Origin: an uncultured Bacilli bacterium
GTDB lineage: Bacteria; Bacillota_I; Bacilli_A; RF39; UBA660
NCBI GenBank assembly: GCA_947632295.1
Contig: CANROQ010000017.1
Span: 1-10,574 of the forward strand
DNA length: 10,574 nucleotides
Reading direction: 5' to 3'
Part shown: in pieces, positions 1 to 6,738 of the stretch
Position numbering within the stretch: position 1 is the first letter of the stretch
Layout of the letters: every line of letters starts with the position of its first letter
Program-made: the position numbers and the translations under genes
Notes under the pieces: generated by a model
The model's database searches: none
Seen by the model: the letters and a program-made list of their open reading frames with translations, nothing else
What the model was told of the DNA's origin: nothing

Positions 1-165
1 ATAATCGATTTAAATTTAGAACAAGAAATTGTAGTTGAAAACAATAAACGTGTTATTTTACCAAATACTTTAAAAAAAGATTATTCGCTTATTATTAGTA
101 ATATTCTATTTGTTTTAGGAACTGTTTTAATGATTAAAAATGAATTTAAAAAGAAACTTAATTAA
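1..165 (+). CDS. C-terminal end of a predicted sortase-anchored surface protein (partial)
   Basis: The window opens inside this gene; only the last 54 residues are visible, in frame 1, ending at a TAA. The tail has the three-part layout of a Gram-positive cell-wall sorting signal: an LPNTL pentapeptide (visible residues 20-24), a short linker, a hydrophobic stretch of about 16 residues (SLIISNILFVLGTVLM), and a lysine-rich end (KNEFKKKLN). By family knowledge, such a tail is cleaved by sortase after the threonine and the protein is joined to the wall or to another subunit. The fifth position is leucine instead of the usual glycine, which is unusual. The gene overlaps the following sortase gene by 26 bases, so the two are probably co-translated and this protein is a likely substrate of that enzyme (inference). 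The function of the missing N-terminal part cannot be judged. It could also be a simple tail-anchored membrane protein with a chance LPxT match. Confidence 0.7.
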   Translation: MIDLNLEQEIVVENNKRVILPNTLKKDYSLIISNILFVLGTVLMIKNEFKKKLN

Positions 166-703
166 AATTTTTGGAATAATTTGTATCGTAATTAGTATTG
201 TAATTTTTTCTTATAAATTATATCAAAAAATAGTTAGAGATAATTATACTAATACTGAATTAGATATATTTTATAAACAATATGATAATCAAGGTAATCA
301 AATAAGAATAGAAAAAACATCTTATTTATTGGTTTTAGAAATACCACGTATTAATTTAAAAGAGGGCGTTTATAATATTGATGATTATCGAAATAACATT
401 AGTCTAAATGTTAGTATTTTACCTACGTCGATTTTGCCAAATGAAAAAAATAGTGTTTTATTACTAGCGGCCCATTCTGGTACGGCTGCTAACGCATATT
501 TTAAAAATTTACATAAACTAAATTTAGGAGATAAAATTAATATTTATTATGATGGACTTACCTATCAATATGAAATTAATAATATCTACACTAAAGACAA
601 AAATGATGATTTTTATCTAAAGAAATATGATAAAAAAACACTTATTTTAATAACTTGTTTAAATGATTTTAAGTATTTAATTTTAGAAGCAAAAAATATA
701 TAG
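140..703 (+). CDS. Sortase family transpeptidase, small, atypical active site
   Basis: This 187-residue protein has an N-terminal membrane anchor (about residues 8-27, IKIFGIICIVISIVIFSYKL) followed by an extracellular sortase beta-barrel. Visible signature elements are the strand YLLVLEIPRINL (62-73), AAHSG with the catalytic His112 (110-114), the FKNLHKLNLGDKINIYYDG segment (121-139), and TLILITC with the catalytic Cys173 (167-173). Sortases cleave LPxTG-like signals through a thioester on this cysteine. The usual arginine downstream of the cysteine is absent: the sequence after Cys173 runs LNDFKYLILEAKNI with only lysines. The start ATG lies inside the upstream surface-protein gene (26-base overlap) with no strong Shine-Dalgarno, so translation is probably coupled. 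Length is at the short end for sortases, close to class D-type enzymes, but I cannot assign a class safely. Family call is firm; catalytic competence and substrate are inferred. Confidence 0.88.
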   Translation: MNLKRNLIKIFGIICIVISIVIFSYKLYQKIVRDNYTNTELDIFYKQYDNQGNQIRIEKTSYLLVLEIPRINLKEGVYNIDDYRNNISLNVSILPTSILPNEKNSVLLLAAHSGTAANAYFKNLHKLNLGDKINIYYDGLTYQYEINNIYTKDKNDDFYLKKYDKKTLILITCLNDFKYLILEAKNI

Positions 704-733
704 ATTATTATTTATAATTTATATATTTTTTAT

Positions 734-764
734 GTGAAAAAATCCTTAATTAAACTTTTTTTAC
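734..764 (+). terminator. Weak AT-only hairpin after the sortase gene
   Basis: GTGAAAAAA (734-742) can pair with TTTTTTTAC (756-764), with one G-T pair, around a 13-base loop. The 3' arm is itself a T-run. It sits between the sortase stop and the pcrA promoter, where a terminator would be expected. The stem is almost all A-T, so this is a weak candidate. Confidence 0.3.
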
Positions 765-784
765 TATGAATTTTAGCGATTTTA

Positions 785-793
785 TGATATCAT
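785..793 (+). promoter_or_regulatory. Extended -10 promoter for pcrA
   Basis: TGATATCAT reads as an extended -10 (TG, one base, TATCAT at 788-793). No good -35 lies 17 bases upstream, which fits an extended -10 promoter. The predicted transcription start falls near 799-801. The surrounding 16 bases, TGATATCATTATTATG at 785-800, match the pflB promoter at 6705-6720 in 15 of 16 positions, which strengthens the call. Confidence 0.55.
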
Positions 794-799
794 TATTAT

Positions 800-804
800 G
801 GTGA
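800..804 (+). promoter_or_regulatory. Ribosome binding site that favours the 810 start of pcrA
   Basis: GGTGA lies five bases before the ATG at 810. The upstream in-frame ATG at 798 has no ribosome site and coincides with the predicted transcription start, so the 810 start is preferred. Confidence 0.5.
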
Positions 805-809
805 AGTAT

Positions 810-2903
810 ATGATAGGTATAGAAACATTAAATCCCAATCAACAAGAAGCCGTTAGAACAACTGATGGGCCTATCCTTGTCCTAGCTGGAGCAGGTAGTG
901 GAAAGACAAAAGTTTTAACTATGAAAATTGCTTATTTAATTGAGCATAACCAAGTTAATCCATTATCGATTTTGGCTATAACATTCACAAATAAAGCCGC
1001 TAAGGAAATGAAAAGTCGTGTTTTATCATTATTAGGAAATATTGCTTATCGTATTCAAATTTCTACTTTTCACTCATTTGGATTATTAGTTGTTAAAGAA
1101 AATTATGATAAATTAAATTTTAAACCTAATTTTACGATTTTAGATAGTGACGATTCTCTATCTATTATTAAAAAAATTATGCGTGAATTAAATTTAGATA
1201 CTAATCACTTTAATCCAAAAGTAATTCGTAGTCGCATAAGTGGCGCTAAAAACGAAATGATGTCACCTGATGATTATGAAAAATATGCTAATTCAGAATT
1301 TGAACAGTTAGTTGTAACTATTTATCGTAAATATCAAGATAAACTACTGATAAATAATTCTTTAGATTTTGATGATTTATTAATTTTACCAATAAAGTTA
1401 TTTAAAAGTCATCCAGAAATTTTACAGGAATATCAGGAAAGATTTAAGTATATTTTAATCGATGAGTACCAAGATACTAATGAGGCACAATATAATTTAG
1501 TAAAAATGATAAGTGCTAAATACAAAAATATTTGTGCAGTTGGTGATAATGATCAATCGATCTATAGTTTTAGAGGCTCAAATTATCGCAATATTTTAAA
1601 TTTTGAAAACGATTATCCTAATCCAACTGTCATAATATTAGAAGAAAATTATCGTTCTACTAAAAATATTTTAAATGCTGCTAATTGTGTTATTAAAAAT
1701 AATAAACAGCGAAAAGAAAAAAATTTATGGACCGATAATGAAGAAGGCGATAAATTAAAATATTATCGCGCTTTAGATGAAAAAGATGAAGCCTATTATG
1801 TAGTTAAAGAAATAAAAAAACTAATAGATAATGGTGTTAAGCGTGATGATATTGCCATATTATATCGAACGAATGCTCAATCGCGAAATATTGAAGATGC
1901 GCTTTTAAGAGATTCTATTCCCTATAAAGTTATCGGTAGTCTAAATTTCTATAATCGTAAGGAAATAAAAGATTTAATCGCGTATTTAAGACTTATTTAT
2001 AATATGTATGATGATATTAGTTTAATTAGAATTATTAATGCTCCAAAAAGAGGAATTGGACCTAAAACTATCGAAAAATTAATTGATAAAGCAACAAATG
2101 AAAAAAAATCGATATTTGAAGTAATTAGTGAAGGTAAAGAATTAAATTTTAAAAATCAAATCGAAGCATTGAAAGAAATTGCTGAAAATAGTTCTTTAAC
2201 TGAATTAGTCGAATCTATTTTAGAATTGACTGGTATGCGAAATTCTTTAGTTGCAGAACATAGTATTGAAGCCGATGTTCGATTAGAAAACTTGGAAGAA
2301 TTTAAATCAATAACTAAAACTTTCGAAGAGAGAAATGGTTTAGTTTCTCTAGAAGATCTTTTGATGGAAATCAGTTTAGTTACTGATGTTGAAGAACAAA
2401 AACAAAGTAGCGATTTAGTTACACTTATGACTGTTCATAGTGCAAAAGGATTAGAATTTGATAATGTTTTTATTATTGGTTTAGAAGAAGGAATTTTTCC
2501 TCACAACAATTCGCTTGAATCGCAAGACAGCATTGAAGAGGAGCGACGTTTGTGTTATGTAGCCATTACAAGAGCAAAAAAACGATTATGGTTAATTAAT
2601 GCGAAAAGACGTGTTTTGTATGGTATAGATAATTGTAATCCGCCAAGTCGTTTTATAAATGAAATCGATGAACAATATCTTGACAATGATACAATTGAAT
2701 TACATAATAATATTGTAAGTCCAAAGCAAGATTATGTCATCGATGAAACTGCCGAATATAAAGTCGGTGATAGAATTATTCATGAAGAATTTGGTGAGGG
2801 TATCGTAGTTGGCGTTGAAAAATATATTATTTCTGTTGCTTTTGCGTATCCGGCCCAAATAAAAAAATTAATTAAAGGACATAGAAGTATTAGGAAGGTG
2901 TAA
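810..2903 (+). CDS. pcrA: ATP-dependent DNA helicase PcrA (UvrD/Rep superfamily 1)
   Basis: PcrA is a 3'-5' helicase acting in DNA repair, plasmid rolling-circle replication and clearing of RecA or RNA polymerase from DNA. From the 810 start it has 697 residues. Superfamily 1 motifs appear in order: Walker A GAGSGKT (27-33), ITFTNKAAKEM (57-67), motif II DEYQDT (218-223), motif III GDNDQSIYSFRG (245-256), motif IV ENYRST (279-284), motif V TVHSAKGLEF (541-550) and motif VI VAITRAKKRL (584-593). The C-terminal 50 residues (YKVGDRIIHEEFGEGIVVGV onward) match the small Tudor-like domain of Firmicute PcrA that contacts RNA polymerase. The ORF can be extended to an ATG at 798, but that codon is part of the promoter. 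A strong ribosome site for the next small gene lies inside the last codons. The pcrA and ligA genes are frequent neighbours in Firmicutes, which fits ligA downstream here. Confidence 0.96.
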   Translation: MIGIETLNPNQQEAVRTTDGPILVLAGAGSGKTKVLTMKIAYLIEHNQVNPLSILAITFTNKAAKEMKSRVLSLLGNIAYRIQISTFHSFGLLVVKENYDKLNFKPNFTILDSDDSLSIIKKIMRELNLDTNHFNPKVIRSRISGAKNEMMSPDDYEKYANSEFEQLVVTIYRKYQDKLLINNSLDFDDLLILPIKLFKSHPEILQEYQERFKYILIDEYQDTNEAQYNLVKMISAKYKNICAVGDNDQSIYSFRGSNYRNILNFENDYPNPTVIILEENYRSTKNILNAANCVIKNNKQRKEKNLWTDNEEGDKLKYYRALDEKDEAYYVVKEIKKLIDNGVKRDDIAILYRTNAQSRNIEDALLRDSIPYKVIGSLNFYNRKEIKDLIAYLRLIYNMYDDISLIRIINAPKRGIGPKTIEKLIDKATNEKKSIFEVISEGKELNFKNQIEALKEIAENSSLTELVESILELTGMRNSLVAEHSIEADVRLENLEEFKSITKTFEERNGLVSLEDLLMEISLVTDVEEQKQSSDLVTLMTVHSAKGLEFDNVFIIGLEEGIFPHNNSLESQDSIEEERRLCYVAITRAKKRLWLINAKRRVLYGIDNCNPPSRFINEIDEQYLDNDTIELHNNIVSPKQDYVIDETAEYKVGDRIIHEEFGEGIVVGVEKYIISVAFAYPAQIKKLIKGHRSIRKV
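2892..2900 (+). promoter_or_regulatory. Strong ribosome binding site inside the pcrA 3' end
   Basis: AGGAAGGTG lies within the last codons of pcrA, five bases before the ATG at 2906. It supports the reality of the 51-residue small gene that starts two bases after the pcrA stop. Confidence 0.7.
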
Positions 2904-2905
2904 AA

Positions 2906-3061
2906 ATGAAAGGTATTATTGATACATTAAACAAATGGATGCAACCATTAAAGGAGTTTATTTTAGAACATCAAAGTAATCCATTATTATGGTTGGCTTT
3001 ATTTGGTTTAGGAATTTTTGTGTTTGTAACAGTATATCGTGCTTTACAAAAAGAAAAGTAA
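2906..3061 (+). CDS. Small single-span membrane protein, function unknown
   Basis: This 51-residue gene starts two bases after the pcrA TAA with a strong ribosome site. The protein has an amphipathic N-terminus (MKGIIDTLNKWMQPLKEFIL), then one transmembrane segment of about 20 residues (roughly 27-46, LLWLALFGLGIFVFVTVYRA), and a short charged end (LQKEK). There is no signal-peptidase site or lipobox, so it most likely stays in the membrane with the N-terminus outside and the charged C-terminus inside by the positive-inside rule (inference). I do not recognise a family. Its tight spacing makes it co-transcribed and probably co-translated with pcrA. Roles as a membrane tether or as an unrelated passenger are both possible, and the sequence does not decide. 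Confidence 0.8.
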   Translation: MKGIIDTLNKWMQPLKEFILEHQSNPLLWLALFGLGIFVFVTVYRALQKEK

Positions 3062-3088
3062 TTTAAAAGAATAAGAGGGTGTTGCTAG

Positions 3089-4543
3089 ATGGATAATTTA
3101 TTTTGTAGAGAATTAGATTTTGTTTTAGAACCAACATATACGAAAATAAATAAAGTCGTTAATATTATTACGAATGAACTTATAGATATTGTTGGCAAGC
3201 AATATAGTAATATTATTAATGATCGAATATTACACACTAATTTTGTTTTTTTTAATAAGATTACAGATTTAAATAATTATTGTAAGACAAATTCCAAGAA
3301 AATTGAAAGTTTAAATGATAAAAAATTGGGTACAAAATATGAAAATATTATTAAAAGTATACAAAGTTATGACAATAAAATTAATAAATTGTATAAGCAC
3401 CTAAGAATAGATTTTATTAAAGAAATTCAAAGTAATTTATCAGATACTGATCAAAATTATTTAAATACCCATCAAAAAATTGATTTAAAAAAACTCAATT
3501 GTTATCCATTATTTTTTAGCGAAAATAGTTCAAAATTAATCGATGGTATAATAATGTGTTTTTCGCTAGAATATGAAAAAAAATTAAAAGATAAGACAAC
3601 AGCTATCTTAGAGATGGAAACTATTTTTAATAATCGTGAAAGATGTTTGGAACTATTAGGTATACAAAATACTAATGTTAGATGCTTTAAAAGAGAAAAA
3701 TTGAATGATTTATTCGACATTATTGATAAATATAATAGAGAATATGTAGATACTATAAATAGTTGGAATGTCGATGCGAAAAAAATTATTAATGAATTTC
3801 TTTTAAGTGAAAAATTATTAAATAATAAGAAAAATGCTAAAGCATCTAAATATTTTTTAAATTTACTTAAGAAAGATAAACAAAAATTCGATAATATAAA
3901 TAATAAAATAATTTCTAGAATTTCTAAAATTAATGAACCAGAAATATTATGGACTTCTGATGAATGTTCGGATGATAAAAATATTCGTTTTTTTCTTTTT
4001 TCACCAACGATGGATTGTGAAAATAATGATTTTTTATTTGTTAAATGGATATGTCGATTAGCTTTTAATTCTGAAAATTATAATAATAAATCAATTGTGA
4101 ATGGAAACAGTATTATAGGAAAAGATAAATATTTAATGTTTAGTAATCTAATTATTGATACAATTGCATATCAAATTACTAAAAAATTATATAAAAATGA
4201 TATTATGATTATAAATTTAAAGAAAAATAAAGACATTACTGAATTTAATAATGATTTATTCTTAGTTGATAAATTTTATCAAAATTATAGTAATGAAATA
4301 ATTGAATCATTAATTAATAATAATAAACGTTGTATTTGTGATGTTATTGGCTCAAATAATTTTGAAAATTTTGTTAATATAATTAATAAATATTTTTATG
4401 ATTGTCAAGGTAATTTATTATCGAAAGAAGAACGAAATATGAGCGTTTTTGCAACGACAATCAAAAATATATTAAAAATATCTTTAGAAAATATGGAACA
4501 ATATCAAAGAATATTAATTAATAAAGATAAATATTCTATTTAG
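3089..4543 (+). CDS. Uncharacterised 484-residue protein between pcrA and ligA
   Basis: I do not recognise this gene. It encodes 484 residues, preceded by GAGGG nine bases before the ATG and starting 27 bases after the small membrane gene, so it is probably in the pcrA-ligA transcription unit. No signal peptide, transmembrane segment, nucleotide-binding loop or zinc motif is apparent, so it is likely cytoplasmic. The protein is rich in Asn, Lys and Ile. Residues 1-285 look mainly helical, with charged stretches compatible with coiled coil (about 60-115 and 205-285). From about 286 (EILWTSDECSDD) the character changes to an alternating pattern with a hydrophobic helix (349-366, LMFSNLIIDTIAYQITKK) and a block DLFLVDKFYQNYSNEIIE (389-406) followed by CDVIGSNNFENFVNII (417-432), suggesting a second domain. 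Cysteines are scattered without metal-site spacing. It is even more AT-rich and Asn-rich than its neighbours, consistent with fast divergence or recent acquisition. Gene reality is secure from length and ribosome site; function is open. Confidence 0.85.
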   Translation: MDNLFCRELDFVLEPTYTKINKVVNIITNELIDIVGKQYSNIINDRILHTNFVFFNKITDLNNYCKTNSKKIESLNDKKLGTKYENIIKSIQSYDNKINKLYKHLRIDFIKEIQSNLSDTDQNYLNTHQKIDLKKLNCYPLFFSENSSKLIDGIIMCFSLEYEKKLKDKTTAILEMETIFNNRERCLELLGIQNTNVRCFKREKLNDLFDIIDKYNREYVDTINSWNVDAKKIINEFLLSEKLLNNKKNAKASKYFLNLLKKDKQKFDNINNKIISRISKINEPEILWTSDECSDDKNIRFFLFSPTMDCENNDFLFVKWICRLAFNSENYNNKSIVNGNSIIGKDKYLMFSNLIIDTIAYQITKKLYKNDIMIINLKKNKDITEFNNDLFLVDKFYQNYSNEIIESLINNNKRCICDVIGSNNFENFVNIINKYFYDCQGNLLSKEERNMSVFATTIKNILKISLENMEQYQRILINKDKYSI

Positions 4544-4587
4544 AATAATATTATTAATTAATATTTTTTCTAATACGGGGTGAATAT

Positions 4588-6573
4588 ATGATTGAAAAAC
4601 GAATTGAAGAGTTAATTGAAATATTAAATAAAGCAAGTTATGAATACTATACATTAGATAAACCAACGATAACTGACCAAGAATATGATGATTATTATCA
4701 TGAACTAGAAAAATTAGAAGAAAAATATCCTCAATATAAAAAAGATAATTCACCAACTAAAAGAATTGGTGGAAAAATAATTGAAGAATTTGCGAAAGTT
4801 ACTCATAGTGTTCCTATGATGTCTTTAGGTGATATATTTAGTGAAGATGAAATAAGAGATTTCGACGAGCGAATCAAAAAAACAATTCCCAATCCTACCT
4901 ATGTTTGTGAATTAAAAATTGATGGCTTATCGGTATCTTTAATTTATGAAAATGGAAAACTTGTTAGGGCTGCAACCCGTGGTGATGGAATAACAGGTGA
5001 AGATATTACTCATAATGTTGAAACGATTAAATCGGTGCCACTGACTATCGATTTTAAAGATGATTTGGAAGTACGCGGCGAAATTTATATGCCAAAAAAA
5101 TCGTTTAATAAACTAAATGAAGAACGTAAACAAAATGGTGAGAATTTATTTGCCAATCCTAGAAATGCAGCGGCTGGGTCGGTTCGACAATTAGATTCGA
5201 AAGTTGCTGCTAAAAGGAATTTAGCCACATTTATATATCATTTACCGGAACCTGATAAATATCAACTAACGAAGCATTCCGATACTTTAGAATTCATGAA
5301 AAAACTTGGTTTTATTGTTAATCCTAATATTATCGTTGCCAAAAATATTGATGAAGTTATTAATTATGTCAAAGATTGGACTGTAAAACGAGATGAATTA
5401 CCTTATGAAATTGATGGCATTGTTATTAAAGTAAACAACATTGCTGATGAGAAAACATTAGGTTATACGGCAAGAACTCCCAAATGGGCAATTGCTTATA
5501 AATTTCCTGCCATAGAGGTTTTAACGAAATTAAAAAATATCGAATTTTGTGTCGGTAGAACTGGCAAAATTACGCCACGTGCCGATTTAAATCCTGTTCA
5601 CTTAGCAGGTTCAGTTATAAGTAGTGTTACTTTACATAATGAAGATTATATTAAAGAAAAAGATATTATGATTAATGACACTGTCGCTATTCATAAAGCC
5701 GGAGATGTTATTCCAGAGGTAGTTAGAGTAATCACTGAAAGACGTGATGGTACTCAAATACCTTTTAAAATGATCGATATTTGTCCAATTTGTGGTAGCA
5801 AGTTAGTGCGCAAAGATAGCGAGGTTGCCTATTATTGTGAAAATAAATTTTGTGATGCTAGAAAAATTGAAGGACTAATTCATTTTGTGAGTAGAGACGC
5901 TATGTATATAGATGGTTTTGGCGAACGTATTATTGAAGATTTCTATAATATGGGTTACTTGAAAAATATTGTCGATTTTTATGAATTAAAAAAATATAAA
6001 CAAGAACTTATGGAATTAGAAGGATTTGGCGAAAAAAGTATCAATAATCTATTGGATAGCATAGAAAATAGTAAACAAAATTCCCTTGAAAGATTATTAT
6101 TTGCTTTAGGAATTAGACATGTTGGCAAAAAAAATGCTCAAATTTTAGCGAAAGAATACAAAAATATTGATAATTTAATAAATACTGATTATGAAACTTT
6201 AGTTAATATTAATGACATAGGTGAGATAATTGCCAATAGTATTTCTGAATATTTTAGTATCGATGAAAATTTAAAATTGATCGAGCAACTTAAAGAACAT
6301 GGTGTTAATACTAACTATATAGGTGGAAATATTATTGAAAACGCTAATTTTAAAGATAAAACTTTTGTTTTAACGGGAACATTAAGTGAGTATTCACGAG
6401 ATGAAGCAAGTGATATAATTGCATCTAATGGTGGAAAAGTTACAAATTCTGTTACTAAAAAAACAAGTGTTGTTCTAGTAGGTGAAAATCCTGGTAGTAA
6501 ATATGATAAAGCTAAAGAATTAAATATCGAAATTTGGAGTGAAGAAGATTTCAAAAAATTTTTAGAAATATAA
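4588..6573 (+). CDS. ligA: NAD+-dependent DNA ligase LigA
   Basis: LigA seals nicks in duplex DNA during replication and repair, using NAD+ to adenylate its active-site lysine. The 661-residue length is normal. Domains in order: an Ia NMN-binding region with YYTLDKPTITDQEYDDYY (20-37), the adenylation domain with the KxDG motif (nucleophile Lys110 in ELKIDG) and the RGDG and EVRGE motifs (131-134, 161-165), DGIVIKV (276-282), an OB fold, a four-cysteine zinc finger (Cys399, Cys402, Cys417, Cys422), helix-hairpin-helix repeats (about 430-565) with EGFGEKSINNL and GIRHVGKKNA, and a C-terminal BRCT domain (about 587-661, KDKTFVLTGTLSEYSRDEA). All expected catalytic and metal-binding residues are present. 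GGGGTG eight bases before the ATG supports the start. It is the last gene of the pcrA block and is closed by a hairpin overlapping its stop codon. Confidence 0.98.
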   Translation: MIEKRIEELIEILNKASYEYYTLDKPTITDQEYDDYYHELEKLEEKYPQYKKDNSPTKRIGGKIIEEFAKVTHSVPMMSLGDIFSEDEIRDFDERIKKTIPNPTYVCELKIDGLSVSLIYENGKLVRAATRGDGITGEDITHNVETIKSVPLTIDFKDDLEVRGEIYMPKKSFNKLNEERKQNGENLFANPRNAAAGSVRQLDSKVAAKRNLATFIYHLPEPDKYQLTKHSDTLEFMKKLGFIVNPNIIVAKNIDEVINYVKDWTVKRDELPYEIDGIVIKVNNIADEKTLGYTARTPKWAIAYKFPAIEVLTKLKNIEFCVGRTGKITPRADLNPVHLAGSVISSVTLHNEDYIKEKDIMINDTVAIHKAGDVIPEVVRVITERRDGTQIPFKMIDICPICGSKLVRKDSEVAYYCENKFCDARKIEGLIHFVSRDAMYIDGFGERIIEDFYNMGYLKNIVDFYELKKYKQELMELEGFGEKSINNLLDSIENSKQNSLERLLFALGIRHVGKKNAQILAKEYKNIDNLINTDYETLVNINDIGEIIANSISEYFSIDENLKLIEQLKEHGVNTNYIGGNIIENANFKDKTFVLTGTLSEYSRDEASDIIASNGGKVTNSVTKKTSVVLVGENPGSKYDKAKELNIEIWSEEDFKKFLEI

Positions 6574-6609
6574 ATAATTTATCAAAATGGTAAATTATTT
6601 TTTTCTTTT
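6572..6609 (+). terminator. Rho-independent terminator of ligA
   Basis: AAATAATTTATC (6572-6583) pairs with GGTAAATTATTT (6589-6600), with one T-G pair, around a five-base AAAAT loop. The T-run TTTTCTTTT follows. The 5' arm starts inside the ligA TAA stop codon. Confidence 0.75.
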
Positions 6610-6667
6610 GAATATAGAAGAATTTTTTTCTTTTTTTAGGTTAAAATAAAAGTGTAAAATTAGTGCC

Positions 6668-6683
6668 TAAAAGAGAACTTTTA
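6668..6683 (+). promoter_or_regulatory. Palindrome upstream of the pflB promoter, operator candidate
   Basis: TAAAAG (6668-6673) and CTTTTA (6678-6683) form a perfect inverted repeat with a four-base spacer. A larger perfect repeat, ATAAAAGT (6646-6653) with ACTTTTAT (6677-6684), uses the same right arm. The site lies just upstream of where the -35 of the pflB promoter would be. It does not match the Rex or FNR consensus I know, so the factor is unknown, and a chance A/T repeat is possible. Confidence 0.3.
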
Positions 6684-6704
6684 TAAAACAAAAACAATTT
6701 ACTG

Positions 6705-6713
6705 TGATATAAT
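6705..6713 (+). promoter_or_regulatory. Extended -10 promoter of pflB-pflA
   Basis: TGATATAAT is a perfect extended -10: TG, one base, then TATAAT at 6708-6713. No clear -35 is seen at the 17-base distance (6685-6690 is AAAACA), as is common for extended -10 promoters or activator-dependent ones. The expected start near 6720 gives a leader of about 19 bases containing the ribosome site GAGGAGAGG (6724-6732). Confidence 0.7.
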
Positions 6714-6738
6714 TATTATGCTAGAGGAGAGGTAATAC

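Noticed and set aside
3502..3720. Minus-strand 72-codon open frame
   Set aside because: It lies wholly inside the 484-residue gene on the other strand, has no ribosome site, and its composition reflects the complement of Lys/Asn-rich codons.
4547..4569. Hairpin-like AATATTA / TAATATT followed by T's before ligA
   Set aside because: The stem is only seven A-T pairs, and no promoter follows before the ligA ribosome site, so a terminator here would silence ligA. Probably chance in AT-rich DNA.
4514..4756. Minus-strand 80-codon hydrophobic open frame across the ligA start
   Set aside because: It covers the ligA ribosome site and conserved N-terminus; hydrophobicity is what the complement of Glu/Lys-rich AT-rich coding DNA gives.
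6315..6554. Minus-strand 79-codon open frame
   Set aside because: It is antisense to the conserved BRCT domain of ligA and has no independent signals.
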